Positions 19,598-27,825 of a stretch of DNA of 64,000 nt are shown here, piece after piece. The number at the start of each line of letters is the position of its first letter. Positions within the stretch are counted from its first letter, which is position 1. A program made the translations under genes and the position numbers. Below the pieces are notes generated by a model, which did no database searches, was not told the origin of the DNA, and worked only from the letters and a program-made list of their open reading frames with translations. The DNA comes from Sphingomonas sanxanigenens DSM 19645 = NX02. GTDB taxonomy: Bacteria; Pseudomonadota; Alphaproteobacteria; Sphingomonadales; Sphingomonadaceae. Where the stretch lies: positions 248,001 to 312,000 of the forward strand of contig NZ_CP006644.1 in the NCBI RefSeq assembly GCF_000512205.2, in the 5' to 3' direction.

Positions 19598-20857
19598 ATG
19601 CGGCGGCTGCTCGCCCTGCTGCTGATCTGCGCCGCGGCCGGTCCGGCGGCGGCGCAACCCGATGGCAATGGCGATGAGGCGAAGGTGCCGGCCTACCGGC
19701 TGCCCGATCCGCTGGTGATGGCGGACGGGCGGCCGGTGACCTCGCCGGCGATGTGGGCCAGGCAGCGCCGCCCCGAACTGCTCGATCTGTTCGAACGAAC
19801 GATCTATGGCGTCGCACCCCCGGCGCCGCGCCGCCAGCGCTTCGTCGTCACCGATGAGGACGGCCATGCGCTGGGCGGCCGCGCGATCCGGCGGCAGGTG
19901 ACGATCCTGCTCGACGGCACCGCGCGCGGGCCGCAACTGTCGGTGCTGATCTATCTGCCCGCCGCCGCCAAGGGCCCGGTGCCCATGTTCGTCGGGCTCA
20001 ACTTCCACGGCAACCAGGCGGTCAATGCCGATCCCGGCATCGCGATCACGCCGAACTGGGTCGTGCCGGCGCAAGGCATTCGCAAGGGCAGCGCCACCGT
20101 CCATTCGCGCGGCATCGACGCGTCCGAATGGCCGATCGAGGCGATCCTCGCCGCGGGCTATGGCGTCGCCACCTATTTCCCCGGCGATCTCTATCCCGAT
20201 GGCGACGGCAAGGTGGCGGAGAGCATCCATCCCTTCTTCGGCACGAGCCCCTCGGATCCCTCGCACTGGGGCGCGGTCGCGACCTGGGCGTGGGGGCTGA
20301 GCCGCGTCCGGGATTATCTCGCCACCGATCGTTCGGTGGACGAAAGCCGGATCGTCCTGATCGGCCATTCGCGCTACGGCAAGGCAGCGCTGTGGGCCGG
20401 CGCGCGCGATCCGCGCTTCGCGATGGTGATCGCCAACCAGTCGGGGGAGGGGGGCGCCTCGCTCTACCGCCGCCGTTTCGGCGAGACGATCCGGGTGATG
20501 AACACCTACTGGTTCGCGCCGCGCTTCAAGACCTATGCCGATCGCGAGGCCGAACTGCCGGTCGACGCGCATGAACTGGTCGCGCTGATCGCGCCGCGCC
20601 CGGTCTATATCGCCAGCGCCAGCGAGGACTGGTGGTCCGACCCGCGCGGCGAATTTCTTGCCGCCAAGGGCGCGGAACCGGTCTACCGGCTGCTCGGCGC
20701 CGGCAGCCTCGGCACCGCCACGATGCCGCCGCCAGACCGGCCGGTGGGCGATCGCCTCGCCTATCATGTCCGCACCGGGCCGCATTCGATCACCGCGGCG
20801 GACTGGGCGATCTACCTGCGTTTCGCCGATCGCTGGCTGCCCGCGCCGGGGCGATGA
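19598..20857 (+). CDS. CE15 glucuronoyl esterase
   Basis: Exported serine esterase, 419 residues, of carbohydrate esterase family 15, which cuts ester bonds between glucuronic acid of xylan and lignin alcohols. The signal peptide is about residues 1-20 (LLALLLICAAAGPAAAQ). The family motif IGHSRYGKAALW carries the nucleophilic Ser (about residue 261), NQSGEGGASLYRR the conserved Glu, and RTGPHSITAADW the catalytic His near residue 395. It starts 11 bases after the TonB receptor, so both are probably co-transcribed. This gene is the strongest single clue that the locus attacks glucuronoxylan. Confidence 0.9.
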   Translation: MRRLLALLLICAAAGPAAAQPDGNGDEAKVPAYRLPDPLVMADGRPVTSPAMWARQRRPELLDLFERTIYGVAPPAPRRQRFVVTDEDGHALGGRAIRRQVTILLDGTARGPQLSVLIYLPAAAKGPVPMFVGLNFHGNQAVNADPGIAITPNWVVPAQGIRKGSATVHSRGIDASEWPIEAILAAGYGVATYFPGDLYPDGDGKVAESIHPFFGTSPSDPSHWGAVATWAWGLSRVRDYLATDRSVDESRIVLIGHSRYGKAALWAGARDPRFAMVIANQSGEGGASLYRRRFGETIRVMNTYWFAPRFKTYADREAELPVDAHELVALIAPRPVYIASASEDWWSDPRGEFLAAKGAEPVYRLLGAGSLGTATMPPPDRPVGDRLAYHVRTGPHSITAADWAIYLRFADRWLPAPGR

Positions 20858-20941
20858 TCGCATCGCGCGCATCATATGTCGGAACGGGTGCTTCACATGG
20901 TCGACGCCCCGCCCGCCGCCCGCTAGCATGTCGGCCAGTTC

Positions 20942-21685
20942 ATGGCAGTTGAGATATCAGTGAGCGAAGCAATAACTCTGGGCAGCAGGCGGCGGACCGC
21001 GGCACCGGCGGCGATCGCGCCGGCGACCGCGGGCGGCGACAATCGGCGCCTAAGCGACATCGCCTATGCGCGCATCCTCGAAGGGCTGTTCGAGCGGACC
21101 GTGCCCGCCGGCGCCTTCGTGTCGCAGAACGACCTCGTGCGGCTGCTCGGCATTCCGGTGCAGCCGCTGCGCGATGCTCTGCGCGTGCTGGAGGCGGAAG
21201 GGGTGCTCACCATCCACCCGCGCTCGGGCATCCAGTTCCTCAAGCCCGATCTCGAACTGGCGCGCAGCACCTATCAGTTCCGTTCGATCATCGAGCGTTC
21301 GGCGGCGCGGACCTTTTCCGAAACCGCCGGCGCCGCGGAGATCGGCGGGCTGATCGAGGCGCATCAGACGCTGCTCGAGCGCATCGAGACCGGCGGTCTC
21401 GATGTGGAGGACATCAGCGCGCTCGACGCGCTGGAGGAGCGTTTCCATGGCAGCATGATCGCCAGCCTGCGCAACCCGCTGATCGAGACCACCTCGCGCC
21501 GGCTGAAGAATTATGTGCGGATCATCCGGCTGGAACGGCTCGTCACCCAGCCGCTGGCGATGCGCACGTTGCGCGAGCATCTGGAGATCCTCCACGCCTG
21601 CCGCGACCGCGATGCGGACCGGGCCGAGGCGGCGCTCTCGGCGCATTTCCAGGCGGCGCTGCAGCGCATTCTGGGGATGTTTTGA
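20942..21685 (+). CDS. GntR-type regulator with FCD domain (FadR family)
   Basis: Cytoplasmic transcription regulator, 247 residues. The winged helix covers about residues 36-100 (LSDIAYARILEGLFERTVPAG, LLGIPVQPLRDALRVLEAEG, TIHPRSGIQFL), followed by an all-helical FCD ligand domain with metal-site type segments ALEERFHGSMIASLRNPLI and LREHLEILHACRDRD. Such proteins often sense sugar acids, and UxuR/ExuR belong to this family, so it probably controls the surrounding glucuronate genes. Its start region contains AGATATCAG, also found twice ahead of the TonB receptor. An in-frame GTG at 20960 is an alternative start. Confidence 0.85.
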   Translation: MAVEISVSEAITLGSRRRTAAPAAIAPATAGGDNRRLSDIAYARILEGLFERTVPAGAFVSQNDLVRLLGIPVQPLRDALRVLEAEGVLTIHPRSGIQFLKPDLELARSTYQFRSIIERSAARTFSETAGAAEIGGLIEAHQTLLERIETGGLDVEDISALDALEERFHGSMIASLRNPLIETTSRRLKNYVRIIRLERLVTQPLAMRTLREHLEILHACRDRDADRAEAALSAHFQAALQRILGMF

Positions 21686-21713
21686 CACCAGAGCCGCGGA
21701 CGGGTTACATTTT

Positions 21714-21833
21714 GTCCGTTCTCCCTGAGTAGCCATTGAGCTTGTCGAAATGGCGTATCGAAGGGCACTGGCGCCGCGCTGGTCCTTCGATACGGGCCTT
21801 CGCCGGGCTCAGTCTCTACTCAGGACGAACGGT
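21714..21833. repeat. REP-like long inverted repeat
   Basis: Outer arms GTCCGTTCTCCCTGAGTAG and CTACTCAGGACGAACGG and inner arms GTATCGAAGGGC and GTCCTTCGATAC form an imperfect cruciform-like structure between the FadR-family and ABC-F genes. Elements of this CTGAGTAG...TTCGATAC type are common intergenic repeats in sphingomonad genomes, as I recall. Confidence 0.65.
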
Positions 21834-21862
21834 TTGGAAGATCAGCCTGAAAGGAACCCGCC

Positions 21863-21967
21863 ATGGATCGCACCCTGACAGCATCGCCCGCGCGCACTGC
21901 TTTCAGGATGTCCCATGTCTCGTTCCGCTTCGATCACCGTCGCCAATCTCGGCTGGTCCACGCCTGA
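21863..21967 (+). CDS. possible leader peptide of the ABC-F gene
   Basis: A 34-codon frame with its own ribosome-binding site (AAAGGAA, 21850-21856) starts at 21863 and ends 50 bases inside the ABC-F gene, in another frame. Translating ribosomes would therefore cross the ABC-F start. Leader-peptide control is known for antibiotic-resistance ABC-F genes, which makes this worth noting, but nothing in the Arg-rich peptide itself is diagnostic. Confidence 0.3.
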   Translation: MDRTLTASPARTAFRMSHVSFRFDHRRQSRLVHA

Positions 21968-23501
21968 CGGCGAACCGGTCCTCACCGGCCTCGACCTTTC
22001 CTTCACCCGCGAACGCTGCGGCATCGTCGGCCGCAACGGCGTCGGCAAATCGACCCTGCTGCGCCTGATCGCGGGGCAGCTCCAGCCCGCCACCGGCGCG
22101 GTCGCCGTCACCGGCACCGTCGAAACCCTGCGCCAGATCGTCCAGGTCCGGCCCGACGAGACCGTCGCCGACCTGTTCGGCATTGCCGACGGCCTTGCGC
22201 TGCTCGCCGCGGCCGAAGCGGGCACCGCGTCGATCGCGGCGCTGGCCGAGGCGGACTGGACGCTGGAGGCGCGGCTGGAATCCGCGCTCGCCCGCGTCGG
22301 GCTGACGGCGCATGCGGCGACGCCGCTCGCCTCGCTGTCCGGCGGGCAGCGCACCCGCGCGGCGCTGGCAGCGGCCCTGTTCGCGGAGCCGGACTTCCTG
22401 CTGCTCGACGAACCGACCAACAACCTCGACGCCGAAGGGCGCACCGCGCTGCACGCGGTGCTGGCGGAGTGGCGCGCGGGCGCGATCATCGTCAGCCATG
22501 ATCGTGCGCTGCTGGAGACGATGGACGCGATCGTCGAACTCACCGCGCTCGGCGCCACCCGCTATGGCGGCAATTTCAGCCATTATCGCGCGCGCAAGGC
22601 GATCGAACTGGCCGCCGCCGACCATGATGTCGCGGTCGCCGATCGCCAGCGCGCGGAGGTCGACCGCAAGGCGCAGGTGGCGCGCGAACGCAAGCAGCGG
22701 CGCGACGCCGCCGGCGCCCGCAAGGGCGCGCGCGGCGACATGCCGAAGATAGTGATCGGCGCGCGCCGCGAGCGGGCCGAGAAGAGCGGCGGCAGCGGTG
22801 CCCGCCTCGCCGAACGGCTGGCGCTGGAGGCGGGCGCCGCAGCGGGCGCGGCGCGCGCGAAGGTCGAGCAGCTGGAAACGCTCAAGGTCGTGCTGCCGCC
22901 GACCGGCCTCGCCCCCGATCGCCGCGTCCTCGACATTGCCGGCCTGCGCTTCGGCCACGACATCCGGGTGCCGTTGATCGAGGGCCTGTCGCTGAGCATG
23001 GTCGGCCCCGAACGCATCGCGCTCACGGGGGCCAATGGCTCGGGCAAGACGAGCCTGCTGCACCTGATCGCGGGCGGGCTGACGCCGTGGGACGGGAGCG
23101 TCCGGCGCCACGTCCGCATGGCGCTGCTCGACCAGACCGCGGCGATGCTGGATCCGACGCTGAGCATTCTCGACAATTTCCGCGCGCTCAACCCGCATGC
23201 CGACGACAATCGCAGCCGCGCCGCGCTCGCCCGCTTCCAGTTCCGGGCGGAGATGGCGCTGCGCCGCGTCGGCACGCTCAGCGGCGGCCAGCTGCTCCGC
23301 GCCGCGCTGGCGGCGCTGCTGGGGGCGGAGCCGCTGCCCGAACTGCTGCTGCTCGACGAGCCGACCAACCATCTCGACCTGGAGAGCGTGGAGGCGATCG
23401 AAGCGGGGCTGGCGGCCTATGACGGGGCGCTGATCGTCGTCAGCCATGACGAGCGGTTTCTGGATGCGATCGGGATCACGCGGCGGGTCGGGATGGGGTG
23501 A
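21915..23501 (+). CDS. ABC-F family ATPase
   Basis: Soluble protein of 528 residues with two ABC ATPase domains and no membrane segment, the layout of ribosome-associated ABC-F translation factors. Domain 1 has GRNGVGKST, LSGGQRTRAAL and LLLDEPTNNLD; domain 2 has GANGSGKTS, LSGGQLLRAAL and LLLDEPTNHLD. The linker between them (about residues 225-320) is rich in Arg, Lys and Ala, as expected for the P-site tRNA interaction motif. Whether it is housekeeping (Uup/YheS-like) or protects against an antibiotic cannot be told. AGGA at 21905-21908 sets the start. Confidence 0.9.
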   Translation: MSRSASITVANLGWSTPDGEPVLTGLDLSFTRERCGIVGRNGVGKSTLLRLIAGQLQPATGAVAVTGTVETLRQIVQVRPDETVADLFGIADGLALLAAAEAGTASIAALAEADWTLEARLESALARVGLTAHAATPLASLSGGQRTRAALAAALFAEPDFLLLDEPTNNLDAEGRTALHAVLAEWRAGAIIVSHDRALLETMDAIVELTALGATRYGGNFSHYRARKAIELAAADHDVAVADRQRAEVDRKAQVARERKQRRDAAGARKGARGDMPKIVIGARRERAEKSGGSGARLAERLALEAGAAAGAARAKVEQLETLKVVLPPTGLAPDRRVLDIAGLRFGHDIRVPLIEGLSLSMVGPERIALTGANGSGKTSLLHLIAGGLTPWDGSVRRHVRMALLDQTAAMLDPTLSILDNFRALNPHADDNRSRAALARFQFRAEMALRRVGTLSGGQLLRAALAALLGAEPLPELLLLDEPTNHLDLESVEAIEAGLAAYDGALIVVSHDERFLDAIGITRRVGMG

Positions 23502-23505
23502 CCGC

Positions 23506-24891
23506 TCAATCCATGTCGACGAACACGCGGTCACCGATGAAGATCATGCTGGTCGCCGGTTGCGCGGGCGCCTTGCGCGATCCGAAGGCGAAGAATTGCC
23601 GCTTCGTCGCGCCGTCGGGCTCGACGAGGGTGATCGTGTGGCGTTCGATGCGATAGCGGCCGATCCCCGCCGCGGGCTTGCGGCTGGAGACGCCGAGCCC
23701 GACGCCGCTCTGGCTGCCCGATCCCACCGCGCCCGCGGACGAGGCGCGGCCATAGCTGCCGTCGGGCGAGAAGCTGAGGTCGGTCTGCGCGGCGATGGTC
23801 AGTTCGCCGCCCAGCGCCGCATTGCCGCCGCCCGACACGCGCGTATATTTGGCCGCCAGCTTGTTGGCGCCGGCCTCTGCCGGGAACGCCTTGAAGAAGG
23901 CTCCCTGCTGGAGCGCATAGTCGTTCGCCTTGCCCTTGGAATTCGTGAGCACGAAGCCCTTGCCGCCGCGCGACCAGCGGCCCCACTTGATCGGGCGGGC
24001 GCGCCGGCTGGCGTCGAGGTCGACATCCTCCAGCGCGGGGCCCTCGATCTCATAATAGCTGCCGTCCCTGAAGAGGATGATCGGCTCGAAATCCTGCGTC
24101 ATCATGCCCCCGACCCCGAAATTGGTGAAGGATCTGAAATAGACGCCCTCCACCTTCTGCCAGTTCGCGGCATGGCGTCCCGCGCCGCCCGCCGGGACCG
24201 CCGGGGCAGCAGGGGCGGCAGGCGCGACCGCGGTGCCGCCGCCCGCCGGGGGCTTCACCGGGCCGCCCGCGCCGTCCGGCAGCGCCACGAAGCCCGCGGG
24301 CGTCAGCTTCACGCGGCGCAGGTCGGTCTTGATCAGCTGGCCCGCCTCGGTGTGGACGGCGTCGCTCACCTGCTTGCGCATCGACGGGTTCGCCGCGGCG
24401 GTTTGCATCCGGGCTTCGACGAGGATGGCCTGGAGGAGCATCGTATCGGCGACGTCCTGCTTGTCGCGGTCGCTCATCCGCGCGAGGCCGGCATTGCCGG
24501 CGAACGTCCGGGCGATCTGGTCGCGCGCGCCCCTGGCGAGGCGCGGGTCGGTCTTGCGGCCGACGATGCCGTTCGAGGCTTCCCAGGCGGCCACCCAATA
24601 GACCGCGGTCATGTCCGCCATGTCGTCCATGTCGAGCCCCATGCGCCGCATTTCCGGGGCGATCATGCCGAGCAGGTCCTGCCGGAACAGCCCTTCGAGT
24701 TCGGCGGCGGCCTGCGGCGACCGCTGGCGCAGCGCGGCGACCATCTGGTTCTGCTTCGCCTCGAAGGCCGCGGGGTCGCGGGTGAAGCCTGTCGCGGGGG
24801 CGGCGTCGGCGGGAGCGCTCCGCATGGGCTGGGCGCCCGCGGCGCAGACGGGCGCGAGCAGCAGCGACGCAAGAATGACGCGATGAATCAT
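23506..24891 (-). CDS. secreted protein of unknown function, DUF6683-like
   Basis: Exported protein of 461 residues with a signal peptide (about 1-20, ending AAGAQ). A helical N-terminal half contains DMADMTAVYWVAAWEASNG, which I associate loosely with DUF6683 proteins. A low-complexity Pro/Ala/Gly linker (about 205-235) leads to a beta-rich C-terminal half ending in repeated strands such as GIGRYRIERHTITLVEPDG and FIGDRVFVDMD, resembling lipocalin-like or sensor-type domains. It is convergent with the ABC-F gene, 5 bases apart. No catalytic motif is visible and I do not assign a function. Confidence 0.75.
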   Translation of the reverse strand: MIHRVILASLLLAPVCAAGAQPMRSAPADAAPATGFTRDPAAFEAKQNQMVAALRQRSPQAAAELEGLFRQDLLGMIAPEMRRMGLDMDDMADMTAVYWVAAWEASNGIVGRKTDPRLARGARDQIARTFAGNAGLARMSDRDKQDVADTMLLQAILVEARMQTAAANPSMRKQVSDAVHTEAGQLIKTDLRRVKLTPAGFVALPDGAGGPVKPPAGGGTAVAPAAPAAPAVPAGGAGRHAANWQKVEGVYFRSFTNFGVGGMMTQDFEPIILFRDGSYYEIEGPALEDVDLDASRRARPIKWGRWSRGGKGFVLTNSKGKANDYALQQGAFFKAFPAEAGANKLAAKYTRVSGGGNAALGGELTIAAQTDLSFSPDGSYGRASSAGAVGSGSQSGVGLGVSSRKPAAGIGRYRIERHTITLVEPDGATKRQFFAFGSRKAPAQPATSMIFIGDRVFVDMD

Positions 24892-25140
24892 GGACCTACC
24901 TCGTCCGTTTCAATCGCTACCGGCTTGCCTGCGCCCCGCGTGCTGTCGATGACGGTCACGACGGGACGTGGCGGCGGCGCGACCGGCCCCGCTCATTGCC
25001 GATGCGCAACGGATCGTGCAGAAGCGCTGCGAACGTGTCGCACGGGCCGCAACCTTTCGGCACATGCCTCGTTGCCAACCGCGAAGGGGTGCGTCGCAGG
25101 GTCGCGGCGCGCCGCCGGGGCCAACCCGAAGGAGTCGACC

Positions 25141-25686
25141 ATGCGCCTGACCATTTCCGCTGCCGCCGCCACGCTTTTCCTGCTCGGCGGATGCGCCACC
25201 ACCGGCACCACCAGCGACGGTACGGAACCCAGGGGCACCCGCGCCTTCGCCTCGCTGTTCGACGGGCAGGGCGCGCCGCGCGGCGAAGCCAGCGTGACGC
25301 CCACCGCGAGCGGCGTCCGCCTCGCCATTTCGGGCATGGATCTGCCGCCCGGCGCGCATGGCTTCCACGTTCACACGGTCGGCCGTTGCGACGGACCCGA
25401 TTTCACCACCGCCGGCGGCCACTGGAACCCCACCAACCACCAGCACGGCCGTGACAATCCGCAAGGATCGCACATGGGCGACCTGCCCAACCTGATGATC
25501 GGCACCGATGGCCGCGGCACGCTGGAGATCGATATCCCGGGCGCGAGCCTGAGCGGCGGCACCAACCCGCTGCTCGATGCAGATGGCGCGGCGCTGGTGA
25601 TCCACGCCGGGCCGGACGACATGAAGACCGACCCTTCCGGCAACAGCGGCGGCCGGATCGCCTGCGGCGTGTTCGCCGCAAGCTGA
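25141..25686 (+). CDS. sodC: Cu/Zn superoxide dismutase, lipoprotein form
   Basis: Converts superoxide to peroxide and oxygen in the periplasm. The 181-residue protein has a lipobox LLGGC near residue 18, so it is anchored as a lipoprotein. Copper and zinc ligands are visible in GFHVHTVG, GGHWNPTNHQHG, SHMGDLPN (zinc Asp) and ALVIHAGPDD, and the two disulfide Cys in GRCDG and RIACGVF. The start at 25141 gives the complete lipoprotein signal. The preceding 249 bases (24892-25140) hold no gene and presumably the promoter. Confidence 0.93.
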   Translation: MRLTISAAAATLFLLGGCATTGTTSDGTEPRGTRAFASLFDGQGAPRGEASVTPTASGVRLAISGMDLPPGAHGFHVHTVGRCDGPDFTTAGGHWNPTNHQHGRDNPQGSHMGDLPNLMIGTDGRGTLEIDIPGASLSGGTNPLLDADGAALVIHAGPDDMKTDPSGNSGGRIACGVFAAS

Positions 25687-25705
25687 TCCGGGCAACGCAG
25701 CTGCT

Positions 25706-27739
25706 TTAGAAGGTCAGGCGCACCGAGGCGCGAAGCTGCCGCGGTTCGACCGGGTGGAGGTGGCGATCCTCCACCCCGCCGGCTTCGCCGGGCAGGCGGC
25801 TTTCGTAGAAATAGGTGATGTCGGCGTCGTTGGCGTCGAACAGGTTGAACACGTCCACCCCAAACCGCACCGGGCCGGTGCGGTAATAGACGCCCAGATT
25901 GACCAGGGTGGTCGGATCGGATGTCACCGATCCATCCTCGATCAACGGCGCGCTGCCGAAATGGCGGACGCGCAACGTGCCCGACAGACCATTGGGCAGA
26001 TCCACCGTCGCGCCCGCCGCGATCACCTCGCCCACCGATCCCGGGATCCGGCGCAGCCCAGCAGGCACGCCGCGGAAGCGCGCGTTGGTGAATGCGGCGG
26101 AGCCGTCGAGCGTCAGCCAGTCGGTGGGACGCCAGAACCCCGTCGCTTCCACGCCGTAGCGGCGGGTCGCGTCGTTGGGCTCGGTCGATCCCGCGTCGCC
26201 GACGAACACCAGTTCCGATTCCAGCTTGAGCCACCAGCCGACCAGCGACGCTGTGAACCGCCCCTGCTCGATGCGCGCGCCCAGTTCGGCACCACGCACC
26301 CGCGGCAGCACCGGCACGCGCTCGGCCGGGTCGCCGGTGGCGGGATCGATGCTGATCGTGGCGCCGCGGACATCGTTGGAATGGAAGCTCTCGCCGTAAT
26401 TGGCATAGAGTTCGACGCCTCTGGCGGGCGCCCAGGCGAGCGCGAATTTGGGTGCCAGGATCGCGTCCGATCCGTCGCCGCTATTCTCGGGGAGGCCGGC
26501 CTCCACGTCATACTCATAGAGGTCGCCGCGCAGGCCGACGATCGCGCGCAGCCCCGGGGCGAGCGTGACCTGCGCCTGCGCGTAGAGCCCGGCGCTGAGT
26601 TCATCGACCCGGTCCTCGCGGACCGTGTCGCTGATCCGCCCGCCGATGCTGCGGTAGAGGCCGACCTTGCCGATCGCGTCGTAGCGCAGATCGCCGCCGA
26701 CCTTGATCGACACCGACCCGAAATCCGCGGCGTAGGACGCGGCGCCGCCGAACAGCCCGCGCCGGTCGCGCTGCTGGAACTCGTCGCCGTCGACCGGATC
26801 CTCGAGGAAATACGTGAAGTTGGAGGTCAGCCGCAGCCGATAGCCGATCGCATAGGCATTGGCGGAAAAACCGCCCCATCGGCCTTGCGCGGTCAGCGCA
26901 TAGCGGCTGGACCTGCCGCCCAGATCGTCGTCGACGAAGCCGAAGCGATCGATCAGCCCGCTGTCGATCGCGCGCTCGGGCACCTGGTCGGTCGAGGTCC
27001 AGCGCGCGTGATAGAGGCTGGCAGCGACGTTCCAGCCATGCCCGGCGGTGCCTTCCGAATATTTGGCGAAGCCGTTATACTTCTCCAGATCCTCGTCGAG
27101 CACCCACGGGCCGTTGGAAAAGGTGCCCTCCACGCCGACGAGCAGTGCGCCGCCATTGCCGGTGTCGATGCTGCCGGCGGCGAGGCCGCGATAATAGCCA
27201 TATTCGCCCACCTGCGCCTCGATCACCGGCGCGGGCAATCGATCCCAGGTCTTGAAGGCGACGGTGCCGGCGCCGCTGAAATCGCCGACATCGGAGAAAT
27301 AGGGGCCCTTGCGGTAATCGATGCGCTCGACCAGCTCGGGGATCAGGAAGTTGAAGTCCAGATAGCCCTGGCCGTGGCCATGCGTGCGCATGTTGACCGG
27401 CGCGCCATCGACGAAGCCGGCGAAGTCGGTGCCATGGTCGAGGTTGAACCCGCGCAGGAAATATTGGTTGGCCTTGCCGGTGCCGGAATGCTGCGTGGCG
27501 ATGACGCCGGGCACATTCTCCACCAGTTCGCCGACGCGCGAGATCGGCCGGTCCTCGAAATCCTTATAGCCGACGACGCCTTGCGAGCCGGACTGGGCAA
27601 TGCCGATCTGCTCAAGCTCACGGCCATAGACGATGATCGGATCGTCGGGAGAATGGGGGGCATCCGCCTGCGTCTGCTGCGCCAGTGCCGATGCGGGAAC
27701 AATCAACAAAGATGCGACCGCCAGCTTCGCAAGCGGCAT
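25706..27739 (-). CDS. TonB-dependent receptor, substrate unknown
   Basis: Outer-membrane transporter of 677 residues: signal peptide to about residue 20, plug domain beginning DDPIIVYGRELEQIG, conserved plug segments VPGVIATQHSGTGKANQYFL and RGFNLDHGTDFAGFVDG, an unusual His-containing stretch NMRTHGHGQGYLDFN, and a barrel ending LRASVRLTF. The start follows AGGAGG with 8 bases spacing. It diverges from a TetR regulator that may control it, and is convergent with sodC. It is smaller and of a different subfamily from the carbohydrate receptor at 16965, so a metal chelate or other small ligand is as likely as a sugar. Confidence 0.85.
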   Translation of the reverse strand: MPLAKLAVASLLIVPASALAQQTQADAPHSPDDPIIVYGRELEQIGIAQSGSQGVVGYKDFEDRPISRVGELVENVPGVIATQHSGTGKANQYFLRGFNLDHGTDFAGFVDGAPVNMRTHGHGQGYLDFNFLIPELVERIDYRKGPYFSDVGDFSGAGTVAFKTWDRLPAPVIEAQVGEYGYYRGLAAGSIDTGNGGALLVGVEGTFSNGPWVLDEDLEKYNGFAKYSEGTAGHGWNVAASLYHARWTSTDQVPERAIDSGLIDRFGFVDDDLGGRSSRYALTAQGRWGGFSANAYAIGYRLRLTSNFTYFLEDPVDGDEFQQRDRRGLFGGAASYAADFGSVSIKVGGDLRYDAIGKVGLYRSIGGRISDTVREDRVDELSAGLYAQAQVTLAPGLRAIVGLRGDLYEYDVEAGLPENSGDGSDAILAPKFALAWAPARGVELYANYGESFHSNDVRGATISIDPATGDPAERVPVLPRVRGAELGARIEQGRFTASLVGWWLKLESELVFVGDAGSTEPNDATRRYGVEATGFWRPTDWLTLDGSAAFTNARFRGVPAGLRRIPGSVGEVIAAGATVDLPNGLSGTLRVRHFGSAPLIEDGSVTSDPTTLVNLGVYYRTGPVRFGVDVFNLFDANDADITYFYESRLPGEAGGVEDRHLHPVEPRQLRASVRLTF

Positions 27740-27780
27740 CCTTCAGTCCTCCTGTTGCGTAACTTCGCCAAGGGCATAAT

Positions 27781-27809
27781 GCGAGCAATCGATCGCGTTT
27801 GATACTCGC
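27781..27809. promoter_or_regulatory. possible TetR operator between divergent genes
   Basis: GCGAG (27781-27785) and CTCGC (27805-27809) form an inverted repeat around CGATCG in the 86-base gap between the TonB receptor and the TetR gene. Only the outer arms match, so this is a weak candidate for an autoregulatory operator. Confidence 0.25.
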
Positions 27810-27825
27810 GGGGGAAAATCATCCG

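Noticed and set aside
16896-19817. 973-codon minus-strand frame over the TonB receptor
   Set aside because: Shadow frame; the plus-strand receptor has signal peptide, plug and barrel end.
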